Shown piece after piece: positions 27,311-36,816 of a DNA stretch of 64,000 nt. The translations under genes were made by a program, and so were the position numbers. Source of the DNA: Hyphomicrobiales bacterium. GTDB lineage: Bacteria; Pseudomonadota; Alphaproteobacteria; Rhizobiales; Rhizobiaceae. Numbering within the stretch: the first letter of the stretch is position 1; each line of letters starts with the position of its first letter. The stretch covers positions 62,001 to 126,000 of the forward strand of contig UBQW01000022.1 in NCBI GenBank assembly GCA_900467745.1. The letters run 5' to 3'. Under the pieces are notes generated by a model. That model saw only the letters and a list, made by a program, of their open reading frames with translations, ran no database searches and was not told where the DNA came from.

Positions 27311-27520
27311 ATGAGCACAGGTACTGTTAAGTGGTTCAACGCAACCAAGGGCTACGGCTTCATTCAGCCGGACGACGGTTCTGCCGACGTTTTCGTTCAC
27401 ATCTCTGCTGTTGAGCGCGCCGGCATGCGCGAACTCAAGGACGGCCAGAAGCTGTCTTACGAGCTCGTTGCCGACAAGCGTTCTGGCAAGATGTCCGCAG
27501 ACCGTCTGCAGGCTGCTTAA
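27311..27520 (+). CDS. cspA: Cold shock protein (CspA family)
   Basis: 69 aa single cold-shock domain. RNP1 is KGYGFIQP and RNP2 VFVHISAVE, in the usual frame [17 protein letters not shown]. It binds single-stranded RNA and DNA as a chaperone. The upstream region is relatively AT-rich and includes TATGTACGATTTATAAAAGGA, which could hold the -10 and the ribosome-binding site. A strong terminator follows, so it is monocistronic. The symbol is generic; rhizobia have several paralogues. Confidence 0.95.
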   Translation: MSTGTVKWFNATKGYGFIQPDDGSADVFVHISAVERAGMRELKDGQKLSYELVADKRSGKMSADRLQAA

Positions 27521-27560
27521 GTTTTCGAATACATCGTCTCCGGTTCGCCGGGACGAACGA

Positions 27561-27586
27561 AAGGCCGGGTTCGCCCGGCCTTTTTT
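27561..27586 (+). terminator. Intrinsic terminator of the csp gene
   Basis: AAGGCCGGG, UUCG tetraloop (27570-27573), CCCGGCCTT, then six T in all. A textbook rho-independent terminator 40 bp after the csp stop. Confidence 0.93.
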
Positions 27587-27604
27587 GTTGCCCGCTTTTC
27601 GGGT

Positions 27605-28804
27605 TCAGGCGGCGATCCGCTCCGCCTTCGCGCGATCCGCCCGCAGGCCGAGAAAGCCGATCCAGGTGACGAGAATGATCGCCGTCGCATAGATATCCGT
27701 GGTCAGCTGGTAGCCTAGCGACTTCGCCAGGAACCCGGCGAGAATGGCGGGCAGGCTGAAGGCCAGATAGCTCTGGATGTAGAATGCTGACAGCAGTTCG
27801 GCGCGCTCGTCCGGCTTGGCAAGCGGCATGATCGTGCCCATCGCGCCAAGGAAATTCGTGCCGAAACCGACACCGGTCAGCAACGTTCCGAGGAGCAGCA
27901 GCGGCACGCTGGCAAGGTGCACACCCGCAACCACCGTGAGCACTCCGAGCGTGGTCGCCAGCGTCCCGAAGGCGAGGTTGGCGTTGGCCGATCTGGCGCG
28001 CCTCAGATAGACGGCGACCGCCCCCGATACCATCAGCGCCGTCACCACGGATCCGCCCGTCAACGGCGCATGGCTGCCGGTCGTGCTCACCACCAGCGAC
28101 GGCACGAGCGAGAGATAAAAGCCGCCGAGCGTCCAGTTGGCGATGTTGATCGGCGTGACCAGCGCCAGCGGCCGCCGCACCTGCGGCGGGATGGCAACGC
28201 GGGGCTTCAGCGACGCCCAGACACCCGGCCGCGTGGATGCGGTCTCTTCGGTTGCCCAGATCGCGCCGGCCTGGATGACGAAGGCGACAAGCAGGATCGC
28301 GTAGACGAGATGCAGCGGAAACGGCCCGTACTGGATCAGCGCGCTGGTGCCGAACGCGCCGATCGCCATGCCGGATAGCGGCGCGATCGAGTTCACCAGC
28401 TGCCCCTTGGCCTTGTCGACATCGACAAGCGCAGCGCCGATCGAAGCGCCGGCTATCCCGGTCGCCAGCCCCTGCATGATCCGCGCCGCGATCAGCCAAG
28501 CCGGCCCGCTGGCGGCGGCAAACAGCGCCATGGCGATGATCTCGAGCACTAGCGCCGAAAAGATCACCGGCTTGCGGCCGAGATGGTCGGAGATCGAGCC
28601 GGCGATCAATAGCGCAAGCAGCAGCGCGAAGGCATAGACCGCGAAGATCACCGTGATCAGCACGGGAGAGACGGCGAAGTTCTCCTGGTAGATTCGGTAA
28701 AGCGGCGTCGGCGCGGCCGAGGCTCCGAAGAAGGTTGCGAGCGTCACCGCGTGAAAACGGATGGGGTTTGACTTCGTCTCTATGGATTTGCCGGGCGCGG
28801 GCAT
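27605..28804 (-). CDS. MFS transporter
   Basis: 399 aa with about twelve membrane segments. The conserved inter-helix 2-3 loop reads GSISDHLGRKPVIF, and LIAARIMQGLATGIAGASIG is helix 4. The general layout suggests a drug or small-molecule efflux carrier. It diverges from a TetR-type regulator with an inverted repeat in the shared gap, the standard arrangement for an efflux pump repressed by its neighbour. Substrate unknown. Confidence 0.88.
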   Translation of the reverse strand: MPAPGKSIETKSNPIRFHAVTLATFFGASAAPTPLYRIYQENFAVSPVLITVIFAVYAFALLLALLIAGSISDHLGRKPVIFSALVLEIIAMALFAAASGPAWLIAARIMQGLATGIAGASIGAALVDVDKAKGQLVNSIAPLSGMAIGAFGTSALIQYGPFPLHLVYAILLVAFVIQAGAIWATEETASTRPGVWASLKPRVAIPPQVRRPLALVTPINIANWTLGGFYLSLVPSLVVSTTGSHAPLTGGSVVTALMVSGAVAVYLRRARSANANLAFGTLATTLGVLTVVAGVHLASVPLLLLGTLLTGVGFGTNFLGAMGTIMPLAKPDERAELLSAFYIQSYLAFSLPAILAGFLAKSLGYQLTTDIYATAIILVTWIGFLGLRADRAKAERIAA

Positions 28805-28866
28805 ATATAAGCTCCTTAAAGCTAAGTCGTTGCGTTAGTCCGATGTAGGGCAGGCGTGCGCTAAAA

Positions 28867-28879
28867 GCAAATAATTTGC
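28867..28879. promoter_or_regulatory. Inverted repeat between MFS and TetR genes
   Basis: GCAAAT-A-ATTTGC, perfect 6-bp arms, in the divergent gap. A candidate TetR operator on position and symmetry alone. Confidence 0.45.
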
Positions 28880-28937
28880 GTTAATGGATCGCTCAAAGTT
28901 TTTGAACCATGGCGCGCTCGGGAGGTTGCATCAGCCA

Positions 28938-29534
28938 ATGCCAGCAAAAGAAAATCTCCGCCCCGGCGGGCGCAGCGCCCGCGTTCAGGCCTCCGTCCAC
29001 AATGCCGTCCGCTCGCTTCTGAAGACGATGGACCGCGCCGACGTCACCATCCCGCTGATCGCCGCGGAAGCCGGCGTCACGCCGTCAACGATCTATCGCC
29101 GCTGGGGCGAGCTACAGGAGTTGCTCGCCGATGTCGCCGTCGAGCGCCTTCGCCCCGACATGCTGCCGATCGACACCGGCAGCGCCCGCGGCGATCTGGA
29201 GGTCTGGACGGAGCAATATTGCGAGGAGATGTCGTCCGGCATCGGCCGCGACATGATGCGCGACGTGCTGGCGGCCCAGGACAACGCCAACGCCTGCAAG
29301 TGCGATGCGTTCACCCGCGAACAGATTGCGTTGATCGCGGAGCGCGCACATGCCCGTGGCGAGGCGTTTCCCGATATCGATGCGGTCATGGATGGCGTCG
29401 TCGCCCCCATTATTTACCGCATCCTCTTTGGCGACCAGCCCTCGATCGAGCGCGTGCGCGACCTCGTCACGAACGTCCTGGCAGCCACGACTATTCGGCC
29501 GCCGCAGCCCGCTTCTGCGCTGATATCTGGGTGA
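28938..29534 (+). CDS. TetR/AcrR family regulator
   Basis: 198 aa from the ATG at 28938 (MPAKENLRPGGRSARVQASV), with GGGAGG 13-18 bp upstream; an ATG at 28884 is in frame but has no ribosome-binding site and would cover the operator. The HTH reads VTIPLIAAEAGVTPSTIYRRWGELQELLADVAVERL. The C-terminal domain is helical with a CKCD pair near 113-116. It probably represses the divergent MFS gene. Its 3' end overlaps the convergent hybrid kinase gene by 44 bp. Confidence 0.85.
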   Translation: MPAKENLRPGGRSARVQASVHNAVRSLLKTMDRADVTIPLIAAEAGVTPSTIYRRWGELQELLADVAVERLRPDMLPIDTGSARGDLEVWTEQYCEEMSSGIGRDMMRDVLAAQDNANACKCDAFTREQIALIAERAHARGEAFPDIDAVMDGVVAPIIYRILFGDQPSIERVRDLVTNVLAATTIRPPQPASALISG

Positions 29535-32500
29535 TATAGGCGCGCAGCGCGGCCGGGCGTACCGGCTTGTGCTGGATGCCGATCCCGTGCCGCTCGGCAT
29601 CGGCGCGCACTTCCAGCGTCCGGTCGGCGGTGATGACGAGACCTGGAACATAGGTGGCAAAGCGCTCGCGGACGGAGAGGATCGCAGTCACCCCGGTCCC
29701 GTCTCCAAGATGGTAGTCGGCGATGACGAGATCGGGCGCACCCTCCCGCGTATCGAGCGCCGCGACACCCGCCAGCGAATCCGCCGATTGCACCGCGCAA
29801 CCCCAGCCGCTCAGCAGCAATTGCATCCCTTCGAGGATATGCGGCTCGTTGTCGATGCAGAGCACCTTCAGCCCTTCCAGATTCCGCGCCGAGCGCTCGG
29901 CGGGCGCGGTCGCGATCGGCGCTTCGGCGACAGGCGAGACATCGCGCGGCATCACGATGCGGAAATCGGTGCCCTTGCCGTGCGTCGAATGCAGCTCCAC
30001 CGGGTGGCTCAGCACGCGCGCGATGCGATCGACGATCGACAGCCCAAGCCCGAGGCCCGATGCTGTCTTGGCGCCTTCGTCCAGCCGCGCGAACTCCTTG
30101 AACACGGTGCGGAATTTCGAGGGCGGAATGCCGATGCCGGAATCCATCACCTGGATGACCACCTGATTGCCGCGCCGGCGCGCGCCCACCAGCACCTTGC
30201 CCGTCAGCGTATATTTGATCGCGTTCGACACCAGGTTCTGCACCAGCCGCCGTAGCAGATTGGGGTCGGACCGCACGCGCAGAGAGGTGGGCATCACCAC
30301 CAGCTTCAGCCTCTTCTCACGCGCGATCGGCGCGAAGTCGGTCTGGATGCGCTCCAGCAGATCGGCAAGCGGAACGGAGGCGAGGCGAGGGCGCATCGCC
30401 CCGGTGTCGAGCCTGGAAATATCGAGCACGGCGCCCAGAATGCTCTCGACCGATTCCAGCGCCGAATCAATATTTCGCACGATCGCGCTGCTCTCCGATT
30501 GCCCCATCCGCTCGACCAGCGCCGAGGAATAGAGCCTTGCGGCGTTGAGCGGCTGCAGGATGTCGTGCCCGGCGGCGGCGAAGAAGCGCGTCTTCCCAAG
30601 ATTTGCCTCGTCGGCCGAGGCGCGCGCTTCGCCGAGCTCGTGGTTGACGCGGGTAAGCTCCGCCGTGCGCTCCGCCACGCGCTGCTCCAGTGTCTCGTTG
30701 GCCTGCTTCAGCGCCTGGTCGGCGGCGACGCGCTGGGTGATGTCGGTGAAGGTTGCGACAATGCCCTTGTCGGGCATCGCGTTGGAGCGCACCTCGATGA
30801 TGCGTTCCCCGCGTCCAAGCACCAGCGCGAAGGGCTTGTCCAGCGTGAGAAAGTGCCGCACCGTCTGGCTGACTTCGGAGACCGGGATATCGCCGCGTTG
30901 GCTGAGGATGGCGACGATATCGGCAAGCGGAAAACCAACCTGTCCCGATGTTTCGGGCAGATCCAGCAGCTGCCGGAAGCGCCGGTTCCATATCGTCAGG
31001 TGGTTCGAGCTGTCGAACACGGCGATGCCCTGGTCCATCTGCGACAACGCCGTCTGCAGCATGTCCTGATTATATTGCAGCGCCTCGCTCGCCTGGTCGA
31101 GCAGCCAGGCGGTGTCGGCCGAGGCATCTTCCACCTTCTGCAGGATGAGCGACAGCACCAGCCGCGCCGACGACGAGCCGATGGCGCTGCCGAGCAGTTG
31201 CTCGGTGAAATGGATGAGCGCCATGTCGGCCGGCTGGTCGTCCTCCAGCTTGCGACCGGAGTTCTGCTGGTAGGTCTGGAACGATCGCTCCATCCGCTCT
31301 TCGCCGAGATAGCGCGAGATCGTCGCCTTCAGGTCGCCGACGCTGATGCGCGTTTTCCAGCCGCGCGTGGCGAATTGCGAGCGCGACTGCCGCTTGACGA
31401 AGATGCCCGCCTGGATGCGCTCGAGCGGCCGCGCATTGCGCGTCATCGAGCCGATCACGAAGAAACCGGTGTTGACGAGCAGGCTCATGACCGTGGCGTT
31501 GACCAGCGGGTCGGCATTGTCCGTGAAGACGGTCACGCCGGGAAAGACGAAGCCCAGCACGGCGCTGGCCACCGCCGAATAATCCGGCCCGCCGAGCGAA
31601 GGCAAGAACAAGAGGTAGATCCAGATCACGAAGCCGGAGGAGAGGCCGAGGATCGCCCCGCGCGCATTCGCCCGCCGCCAGATCAGCCCGCCCAGCAGCG
31701 AAGGCGCCATCTGCGCGATGGCGGCAAACGACAAGAGACCGATCGAGGCCAAGCCCGTCGTGCTATCAGTCGAGCGGTAATAGGCATAGCCGAGCAGCAG
31801 CACGGCGAAGATGGCGCTGCGGCGGATGTTGAGCAGCGTCTTGGCGAAATCGTCGCGCTGCCCTCCGCGCCCGGCAAGCCGCCGGCGCAGAAAAATCGGC
31901 ATAACGATATCGTTGGAGACCATGATCGACAGCGCCACCGAGGCGACGATCACCATCGCCGTCGCCGCTGAGAAGCCACCGATGAAGGTGATCAGCGACA
32001 TCACGGGCATCTGCCCAACGATCGGCAGCGACAGCATGTAGAGATCGGCATTGCCGTTGCCGCCGAAGGTGAGCAGGCCCGCGATCGCCATCGGCAATAC
32101 GAAGAGATTGATGGCGATCAGGTAGAGCGGAAACAGGAAGCCCGCCAGCCGCAGCTCCTTCGCCGTCCGGTTCTCGACCACGGTCACATGAAACTGCCGC
32201 GGCAGCATGACGATCGCAAAGGCCGAAAGCACCGTCAGCGTCAGCCAGCGGCTGATCGGCGTCTGGTAGTGCAGCGCCGACAGCACCAACTCGTTCTCCG
32301 CCGCCTTCCGCCACAGATCGGCCGGCCCGTCGAACAGAAACCAGACCACGCAGACGCCAGCCGTCAGAAACGCAAACAGCTTCACCACCGATTCCATCGC
32401 CACCGCGAGGATCAACCCGTCCTGATGCTCGGTCGCATCCGTGTGGCGGGTGCCGAACATGATGGCGAAGCAGGCCAGAACCAGCGTCACCAGCAGCGGC

Positions 32501-32994
32501 AGGTCGAGGAAATAGAGATTGCCGCTCCCGATACCGTAATCCGACGGATTGAGCATGGCCGTCACGGTGCTGGAGACGGATTTCAGCTGCAACGCGATAT
32601 AGGGGATGGCGCCGACGAGAGAGATCAGCGCCACGATCGTCCCCACCGCCGAGTTCTTGCCGTAGCGCGCCGAGATGAAGTCGGCGACCGAGGTAAGCTT
32701 CTCCGTCTTGGCGAGGTCGATGATCCGCCGCAGCACCGGCATCCCCAGCGTGAAGACCAGGATCGGGCCGATATAGATGCCGGTAAATTCCAGCCCGCGC
32801 TGCGAGGCAAGGCCGACGCCGCCGAAATAGGTCCAGGACGTGCAGTAAATCGCGAGACTCAGCGCATAGACGACCGGCCGCCCGCTATCGGGCGCGCCGA
32901 AGCGCCTGCGCTGCCGGTCGCCATGGCTTGCCACGGCAAACAGCAGGAACAGGTAGCCGAACGCCGATGCGAGTATGACCCAGCCTGGCAGCAT
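29491..32994 (-). CDS. SSS-transporter-like hybrid sensor histidine kinase (CbrA/CrbS-like)
   Basis: 1167 aa. Residues ~1-520 form a sodium:solute-symporter-like domain with about thirteen membrane helices (ALSLAIYCTSWTYFGGVGLA, LTSVADFISARYGKNSAVG). Then a PAS domain (~645-760, MDQGIAVFDSSNHLTIWNRRFRQLL), a HisKA box with His near 807 (FFAAAGHDILQPLNAARLY), HATPase_c (NLVSNAIKYTLTG, MDSGIGIP, GLGLGLSIVDRI) and a C-terminal REC (~1042-1160, VLCIDNEPHI, IADYHLGDGTG). CbrA and CrbS relatives control carbon/acetate use through a separate regulator. None lies adjacent, so the partner is encoded elsewhere. Confidence 0.92.
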   Translation of the reverse strand: MLPGWVILASAFGYLFLLFAVASHGDRQRRRFGAPDSGRPVVYALSLAIYCTSWTYFGGVGLASQRGLEFTGIYIGPILVFTLGMPVLRRIIDLAKTEKLTSVADFISARYGKNSAVGTIVALISLVGAIPYIALQLKSVSSTVTAMLNPSDYGIGSGNLYFLDLPLLVTLVLACFAIMFGTRHTDATEHQDGLILAVAMESVVKLFAFLTAGVCVVWFLFDGPADLWRKAAENELVLSALHYQTPISRWLTLTVLSAFAIVMLPRQFHVTVVENRTAKELRLAGFLFPLYLIAINLFVLPMAIAGLLTFGGNGNADLYMLSLPIVGQMPVMSLITFIGGFSAATAMVIVASVALSIMVSNDIVMPIFLRRRLAGRGGQRDDFAKTLLNIRRSAIFAVLLLGYAYYRSTDSTTGLASIGLLSFAAIAQMAPSLLGGLIWRRANARGAILGLSSGFVIWIYLLFLPSLGGPDYSAVASAVLGFVFPGVTVFTDNADPLVNATVMSLLVNTGFFVIGSMTRNARPLERIQAGIFVKRQSRSQFATRGWKTRISVGDLKATISRYLGEERMERSFQTYQQNSGRKLEDDQPADMALIHFTEQLLGSAIGSSSARLVLSLILQKVEDASADTAWLLDQASEALQYNQDMLQTALSQMDQGIAVFDSSNHLTIWNRRFRQLLDLPETSGQVGFPLADIVAILSQRGDIPVSEVSQTVRHFLTLDKPFALVLGRGERIIEVRSNAMPDKGIVATFTDITQRVAADQALKQANETLEQRVAERTAELTRVNHELGEARASADEANLGKTRFFAAAGHDILQPLNAARLYSSALVERMGQSESSAIVRNIDSALESVESILGAVLDISRLDTGAMRPRLASVPLADLLERIQTDFAPIAREKRLKLVVMPTSLRVRSDPNLLRRLVQNLVSNAIKYTLTGKVLVGARRRGNQVVIQVMDSGIGIPPSKFRTVFKEFARLDEGAKTASGLGLGLSIVDRIARVLSHPVELHSTHGKGTDFRIVMPRDVSPVAEAPIATAPAERSARNLEGLKVLCIDNEPHILEGMQLLLSGWGCAVQSADSLAGVAALDTREGAPDLVIADYHLGDGTGVTAILSVRERFATYVPGLVITADRTLEVRADAERHGIGIQHKPVRPAALRAYITQISAQKRAAAAE

Positions 32995-33208
32995 TTCTCC
33001 TCCGCCGGCGTCCCATGCGCCGGTCCTCCCGGAGCTCGAAGCCTACGGCAAATCGGGGCCTTTGAAAATTCCCGCCGTCTAGGTCTTAAGTCAAAGACGG
33101 GTGGAGCAATTGAATAATTCGTAATTTGTAATTGAATAATCGCAACGAAGATGTAGCTAATAAAAACAACAGCCTGCAATCAAACTGCATCAGAGGGAGA
33201 CAGATCGC

Positions 33209-33646
33209 ATGCTCAACGAGTTCAAAGCGTTTATTGCTCGCGGCAACGTCATGGACCTTGCCGTCGGTGTCATCATCGGTGGCGCGTTCGGCGGCATCGT
33301 CAAGTCGTTGGTCGACGACGTCATCATGCCAATCGTCGGCGCCATCTTCGGCGGCTTCGATTTCTCCAACTACTTCATCGGCCTCTCGTCCAACGTCAAT
33401 GCGCCGACGCTGGCTGCTGCCCGCGCACAGGGCGCCGTTCTTGCCTACGGCAGCTTCATCACCGTTCTGATCAACTTCCTGATTCTTGCCTGGATTATCT
33501 TCCTGATGGTCAAGGGCGTGAACACGCTGCAGAAGCAGGTCGAGCGCCAGAAGAAGGTCGCTCCGGAAGAAGCACCGCCGCCGCCGGCCGACGTTGCCCT
33601 TCTCACCGAAATCCGCGACCTGCTGGCCAAGCGCCCGACGGTCTGA
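33209..33646 (+). CDS. mscL: Large-conductance mechanosensitive channel MscL
   Basis: 145 aa. The amphipathic N-terminus [44 protein letters not shown] is highly characteristic, with pore helix TM1, a periplasmic loop ([20 protein letters not shown]) and TM2 ([20 protein letters not shown]), then a charged cytoplasmic helix with a Pro run. It releases solutes on hypo-osmotic shock. Single gene, followed by a hairpin. Confidence 0.97.
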   Translation: MLNEFKAFIARGNVMDLAVGVIIGGAFGGIVKSLVDDVIMPIVGAIFGGFDFSNYFIGLSSNVNAPTLAAARAQGAVLAYGSFITVLINFLILAWIIFLMVKGVNTLQKQVERQKKVAPEEAPPPPADVALLTEIRDLLAKRPTV

Positions 33647-33655
33647 TGGGCCGAC

Positions 33656-33681
33656 GAGCCCTGCCGGATGAGGCAGGGCTC
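33656..33681 (+). terminator. Hairpin after mscL
   Basis: GAGCCCTGCC-ggatga-GGCAGGGCTC, a perfect 10-bp stem nine bases after the mscL stop. There is no T-run, so termination may be weak or rho-assisted. Confidence 0.6.
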
Positions 33682-33769
33682 ACCCATCACGGAAATCGAT
33701 CGGCCATCACGGATTGTCATGGGATTCGCCCGCGCATTTGTTTTATGTAGGCGAAAACCGGAGTGATGC

Positions 33770-34936
33770 ATGTCGATCGTCAATAGCCTCAGCCCGCGCG
33801 CCATCCAGGCGCCTGAAAGCGGGATCGTCGAAGTCGTCAATTATGCCCGTGGCCGCGATGGCCTGTTGCCGCTTTGGGTCGGCGAAGGCGATCTTCCCAC
33901 CCCCGATTTCGTCAATCAGGCGGCGATGACGGCGCTGTCGGCCGGCGAGACCTTCTACACCTACCAGCGCGGCATCCCCGAACTGCGCCAGGCGCTCTCT
34001 GATTATTACGCCCGCCACTTCGGCATAAACCTACCCGTCGAGCATTTCTTCGTCACCGGCTCCGGTATGCAGGCGATCCAGATCGCGGTGCAGGCGATGA
34101 CCTCGCCCGGCGACGAGCTGGTCTATCTGACGCCCGCCTGGCCGAATATCGCCGCCGCGCTTGAAATCGCCGGCGCCCGTTCCGTCGGCGTGCAGCTCGA
34201 CTTCGAAGGCGGCAAATGGGCCGTCGACCTCGACCGTATCGCCGCCGCGATCACGCCGAAGACAAAAGCGCTCTTCATCAACACACCCTCCAACCCGACC
34301 GGCTGGACCGCGACGCGGGAAGATCTGGCCGCCATCCTCGGCTTGGCCCGCAAGCATGGTCTCTGGATCATGGCGGACGAAATCTACGCCCGCTACTATT
34401 TTCCCGGCGACCGTGCGGCTTCGTTCCTCGATGTGATGGAAGCGGGCGACAAGGTCATGTTCGTCAATTCCTTCTCGAAGAACTGGTCGATGACCGGCTG
34501 GCGCGTCGGCTGGATCGTGGCGCCGCCGGAGACGGGACAGGTGCTTGAGAACCTGATCCAGTATTCGACCTCGGGCGTCGCCCAGTTCATGCAGCGGGGC
34601 GCGGTCGCGGCCTTGAACCAAGGCGACGCCTTCGTGCAGGCCAATATCGACAAGGCAAGGCGCTCGCGCGATATCCTCTGCGACGCGCTGATTGCGACCA
34701 ACCGGGTGCAGACGCTGAAACCCGATGGCGCGCTCTATGCCTTCCTGAAGATCGACGGCGTTACCGACAGCCGCAAGGCGGCGATCGATATCGTCGACAA
34801 GACCGGCGTCGGCCTGGCGCCTGGAACTGCCTTCGGTCCCGGCGGCGAGCTGTTTCTCCGCGCCTGCTTCCTGCGTGATCCCGCCCAGATCCAGACCGCG
34901 GCCGACAGGCTCTGCGACTATATCCTGAAGCTCTGA
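33770..34936 (+). CDS. PLP-dependent aminotransferase, class I/II
   Basis: 388 aa, fold type I. Motifs: TYQRGIPELRQALSDYY, NTPSNPTGWTATREDL, ADEIYARYYF, and the PLP-lysine in FVNSFSKNWSMTGWRVGWIV. The last Arg for substrate carboxylate is in LFLRACFLRD. The best family match is aspartate/aromatic-type transaminases; the amino donor is not determinable. It forms a two-gene unit with the HD protein 15 bp downstream. Confidence 0.85.
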   Translation: MSIVNSLSPRAIQAPESGIVEVVNYARGRDGLLPLWVGEGDLPTPDFVNQAAMTALSAGETFYTYQRGIPELRQALSDYYARHFGINLPVEHFFVTGSGMQAIQIAVQAMTSPGDELVYLTPAWPNIAAALEIAGARSVGVQLDFEGGKWAVDLDRIAAAITPKTKALFINTPSNPTGWTATREDLAAILGLARKHGLWIMADEIYARYYFPGDRAASFLDVMEAGDKVMFVNSFSKNWSMTGWRVGWIVAPPETGQVLENLIQYSTSGVAQFMQRGAVAALNQGDAFVQANIDKARRSRDILCDALIATNRVQTLKPDGALYAFLKIDGVTDSRKAAIDIVDKTGVGLAPGTAFGPGGELFLRACFLRDPAQIQTAADRLCDYILKL

Positions 34937-34951
34937 ACCGGGAGCATCCGC

Positions 34952-35605
34952 ATGTCCGAAAAGATTACCGCCGACCATCTGGAAGGCTTTCTCGGCAATC
35001 GCCGTCTGATGGAGCAGCTGGCCTTCATTCTCGAGGTCGAGAAGCTGAAGACGATCCTGCGCCGTACGTCGCTGCTCGATCGCTCGCGTGTCGAAACCGA
35101 CGCCGAGCACACCTGGCAGATTGCGCTGATGGCGGCGGTGCTTGCCGAACATTCGAGCGAACCGATCGATCTGCTGCGCGTCTTGAAGATGCTGCTGATC
35201 CACGACATCGTCGAGATCGATGCAGGCGATACCTTCGCCTATGACGCGGTTGCCCGCACCAGCCAGGCCGAGCGCGAGCTGCGTGCCGCCGACCGCATCT
35301 TCGCCCTGCTTCCCACCGATCAGGCCGTTGAGTTCCGCGCGCTCTGGGATGAGTTCGAGGAGAAGCGCACCAGCGACGCCCGTTTCGCCAACGCCATGGA
35401 CCGCTTCCAGCCGCTGCTCCACAATTTCTTCACCGGCGGCGGCACCTGGCATACGGCCGGCGTCAGCGAGCCAGATGTCGTCAGGCGCATGGAGCCGATA
35501 GCCATCGCCTCGGGCACGCTCGGAGACCTCACCGAACGGCTGATCGCGCTCGCCGTCGAGCAGGGCTTCCTGGCTCCCCGGGCCGCAGCCGAACCGCGCG
35601 GTTGA
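34952..35605 (+). CDS. HD-domain hydrolase (YfbR/HDDC2-like)
   Basis: 217 aa. Metal-binding pattern: His in DAEHTWQIALMAAVLAEH, the HD pair in LLIHDIVEIDAGDTFAYD, and a later Asp in RFANAMDRFQPLLHNF. This is the HD_3 subfamily that includes 5'-deoxynucleotidase YfbR and human HDDC2. It probably removes phosphate from deoxynucleoside monophosphates. The short distance from the aminotransferase suggests co-transcription without a clear shared pathway. Confidence 0.82.
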   Translation: MSEKITADHLEGFLGNRRLMEQLAFILEVEKLKTILRRTSLLDRSRVETDAEHTWQIALMAAVLAEHSSEPIDLLRVLKMLLIHDIVEIDAGDTFAYDAVARTSQAERELRAADRIFALLPTDQAVEFRALWDEFEEKRTSDARFANAMDRFQPLLHNFFTGGGTWHTAGVSEPDVVRRMEPIAIASGTLGDLTERLIALAVEQGFLAPRAAAEPRG

Positions 35606-35687
35606 CCCCTCGATGGGGCCGAAATGGCCACATCAATAAAATTCTAGCAAACCCGCAAATCATCCCCTAACCACACCGGCAAACTTC

Positions 35688-35719
35688 GCCCCGGCGCACG
35701 TCCCGCCGGGGCCGTTTAT
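35688..35719 (+). terminator. G/C-rich hairpin after the HD gene
   Basis: GCCCCGGCG (35688-35696), loop CACGTCC, CGCCGGGGC (35704-35712), then CGTTTATT. A terminator-like stem with a weak U tract about 80 bp after the HD-protein stop. Confidence 0.6.
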
Positions 35720-35781
35720 TCGAATTTCGGAAAGGAAAGCCGGGTCAGATGCCCCCGTGAGATAAAACGGGAGTGCGGGAC

Positions 35782-36816
35782 ATGGCAATTCTGGTGACGG
35801 GCGGCGCCGGCTATATCGGCAGTCATATGGTCTGGACATTGCTGGATGCGGGCGAGCAGGTCGTCGTGCTCGATCGCCTCTCCACGGGCTTCCGCTGGGC
35901 CGTGGCGCCGGAAGCGCGCTTCTATCTCGGCGATGTCGCCGATGCCGAACTGCTCAAGACCATCTTCATCGAAAACGACATCGAGGCGATCATCCATTTC
36001 GCCGGCTCCGCCGTCGTGCCGGCCTCGGTGGCCGACCCTCTGTCCTACTACGACAACAACTCCGGCAAGACCCGGGCGCTGATGAGCGCGGCGGTCAGCG
36101 CCGGCATCCGCCATTTCGTCTTCTCCTCCACCGCCGCCGTCTATGGTCCGCAGAAGACGTCGGACCCGGTGAAGGAAGATGCATCGCTGAACCCGGAAAA
36201 CCCCTACGGCCAGTCGAAGCTGATGACCGAGTTCATGCTGCGCGATGCCGCGGCTGCCTATGACTTCAACTATGTGGCCCTTCGCTACTTCAACGTCGCC
36301 GGCGCCGACCCGCTCGGCCGCGCCGGGCAGTCCACCTCGGGCGCGACACATCTGATCAAGGTCGCCTGCGAGGCCGCCCTTGGCCGCCGCGACAGCGTCA
36401 GCGTCTATGGTCTGGATTATCCCACCCACGACGGCACCGGCGTGCGTGACTACATCCACGTCAGCGATCTGGCCGAGGCGCACCTCAGAGCCCTGCAGCA
36501 CCTGCGCGGCGAGCGCGGCTCGCTCGTTGCCAATTGCGGCTATGGCGCCGGCTACTCGGTGCTCGACGTGCTGAACATGGTGACGCGCCTGCACGGCCAC
36601 GCCTTCAAGATCCACATGGCCCCGCGTCGCCCGGGCGATTCCGCCAGTGTCGTCGCCGACGCCACTTTGGCGAACCGCGTGCTCGGCTGGACCCCGCGAT
36701 ACGATTCGCTCGAGACGATCGTGCGTAGCGCGCTCGATTGGGAGCTGTCTCTCATGAACCGCAACGTCGAGGATCTGCAGGGCCTGCACCGCGTGCTCGC
36801 CGCCGCTTCCTTCTAG
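35782..36816 (+). CDS. galE: UDP-glucose 4-epimerase
   Basis: 344 aa from the ATG at 35782 (a GTG nine bases upstream is also possible). NAD-binding motif VTGGAGYIGSH at the N-terminus, catalytic Ser/Thr region FSSTAAVYG, and the YxxxK motif YGQSK. GTGVRDYIHVSDLAEAHL and the C-terminal WTPRYDSLETIV are epimerase hallmarks. It interconverts UDP-glucose and UDP-galactose for envelope polysaccharides. It differs from the ExoB sequences I know, so it may be a second epimerase. Its TAG stop is the first three bases of the inverted-repeat element downstream. Confidence 0.88.
   Translation: MAILVTGGAGYIGSHMVWTLLDAGEQVVVLDRLSTGFRWAVAPEARFYLGDVADAELLKTIFIENDIEAIIHFAGSAVVPASVADPLSYYDNNSGKTRALMSAAVSAGIRHFVFSSTAAVYGPQKTSDPVKEDASLNPENPYGQSKLMTEFMLRDAAAAYDFNYVALRYFNVAGADPLGRAGQSTSGATHLIKVACEAALGRRDSVSVYGLDYPTHDGTGVRDYIHVSDLAEAHLRALQHLRGERGSLVANCGYGAGYSVLDVLNMVTRLHGHAFKIHMAPRRPGDSASVVADATLANRVLGWTPRYDSLETIVRSALDWELSLMNRNVEDLQGLHRVLAAASF

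Noticed and set aside
35782..36816. Assignment as exoB
   Set aside because: It is clearly a UDP-glucose 4-epimerase but its N-terminal half differs from the ExoB sequences I know and it is not next to exo genes; galE is the safer symbol.
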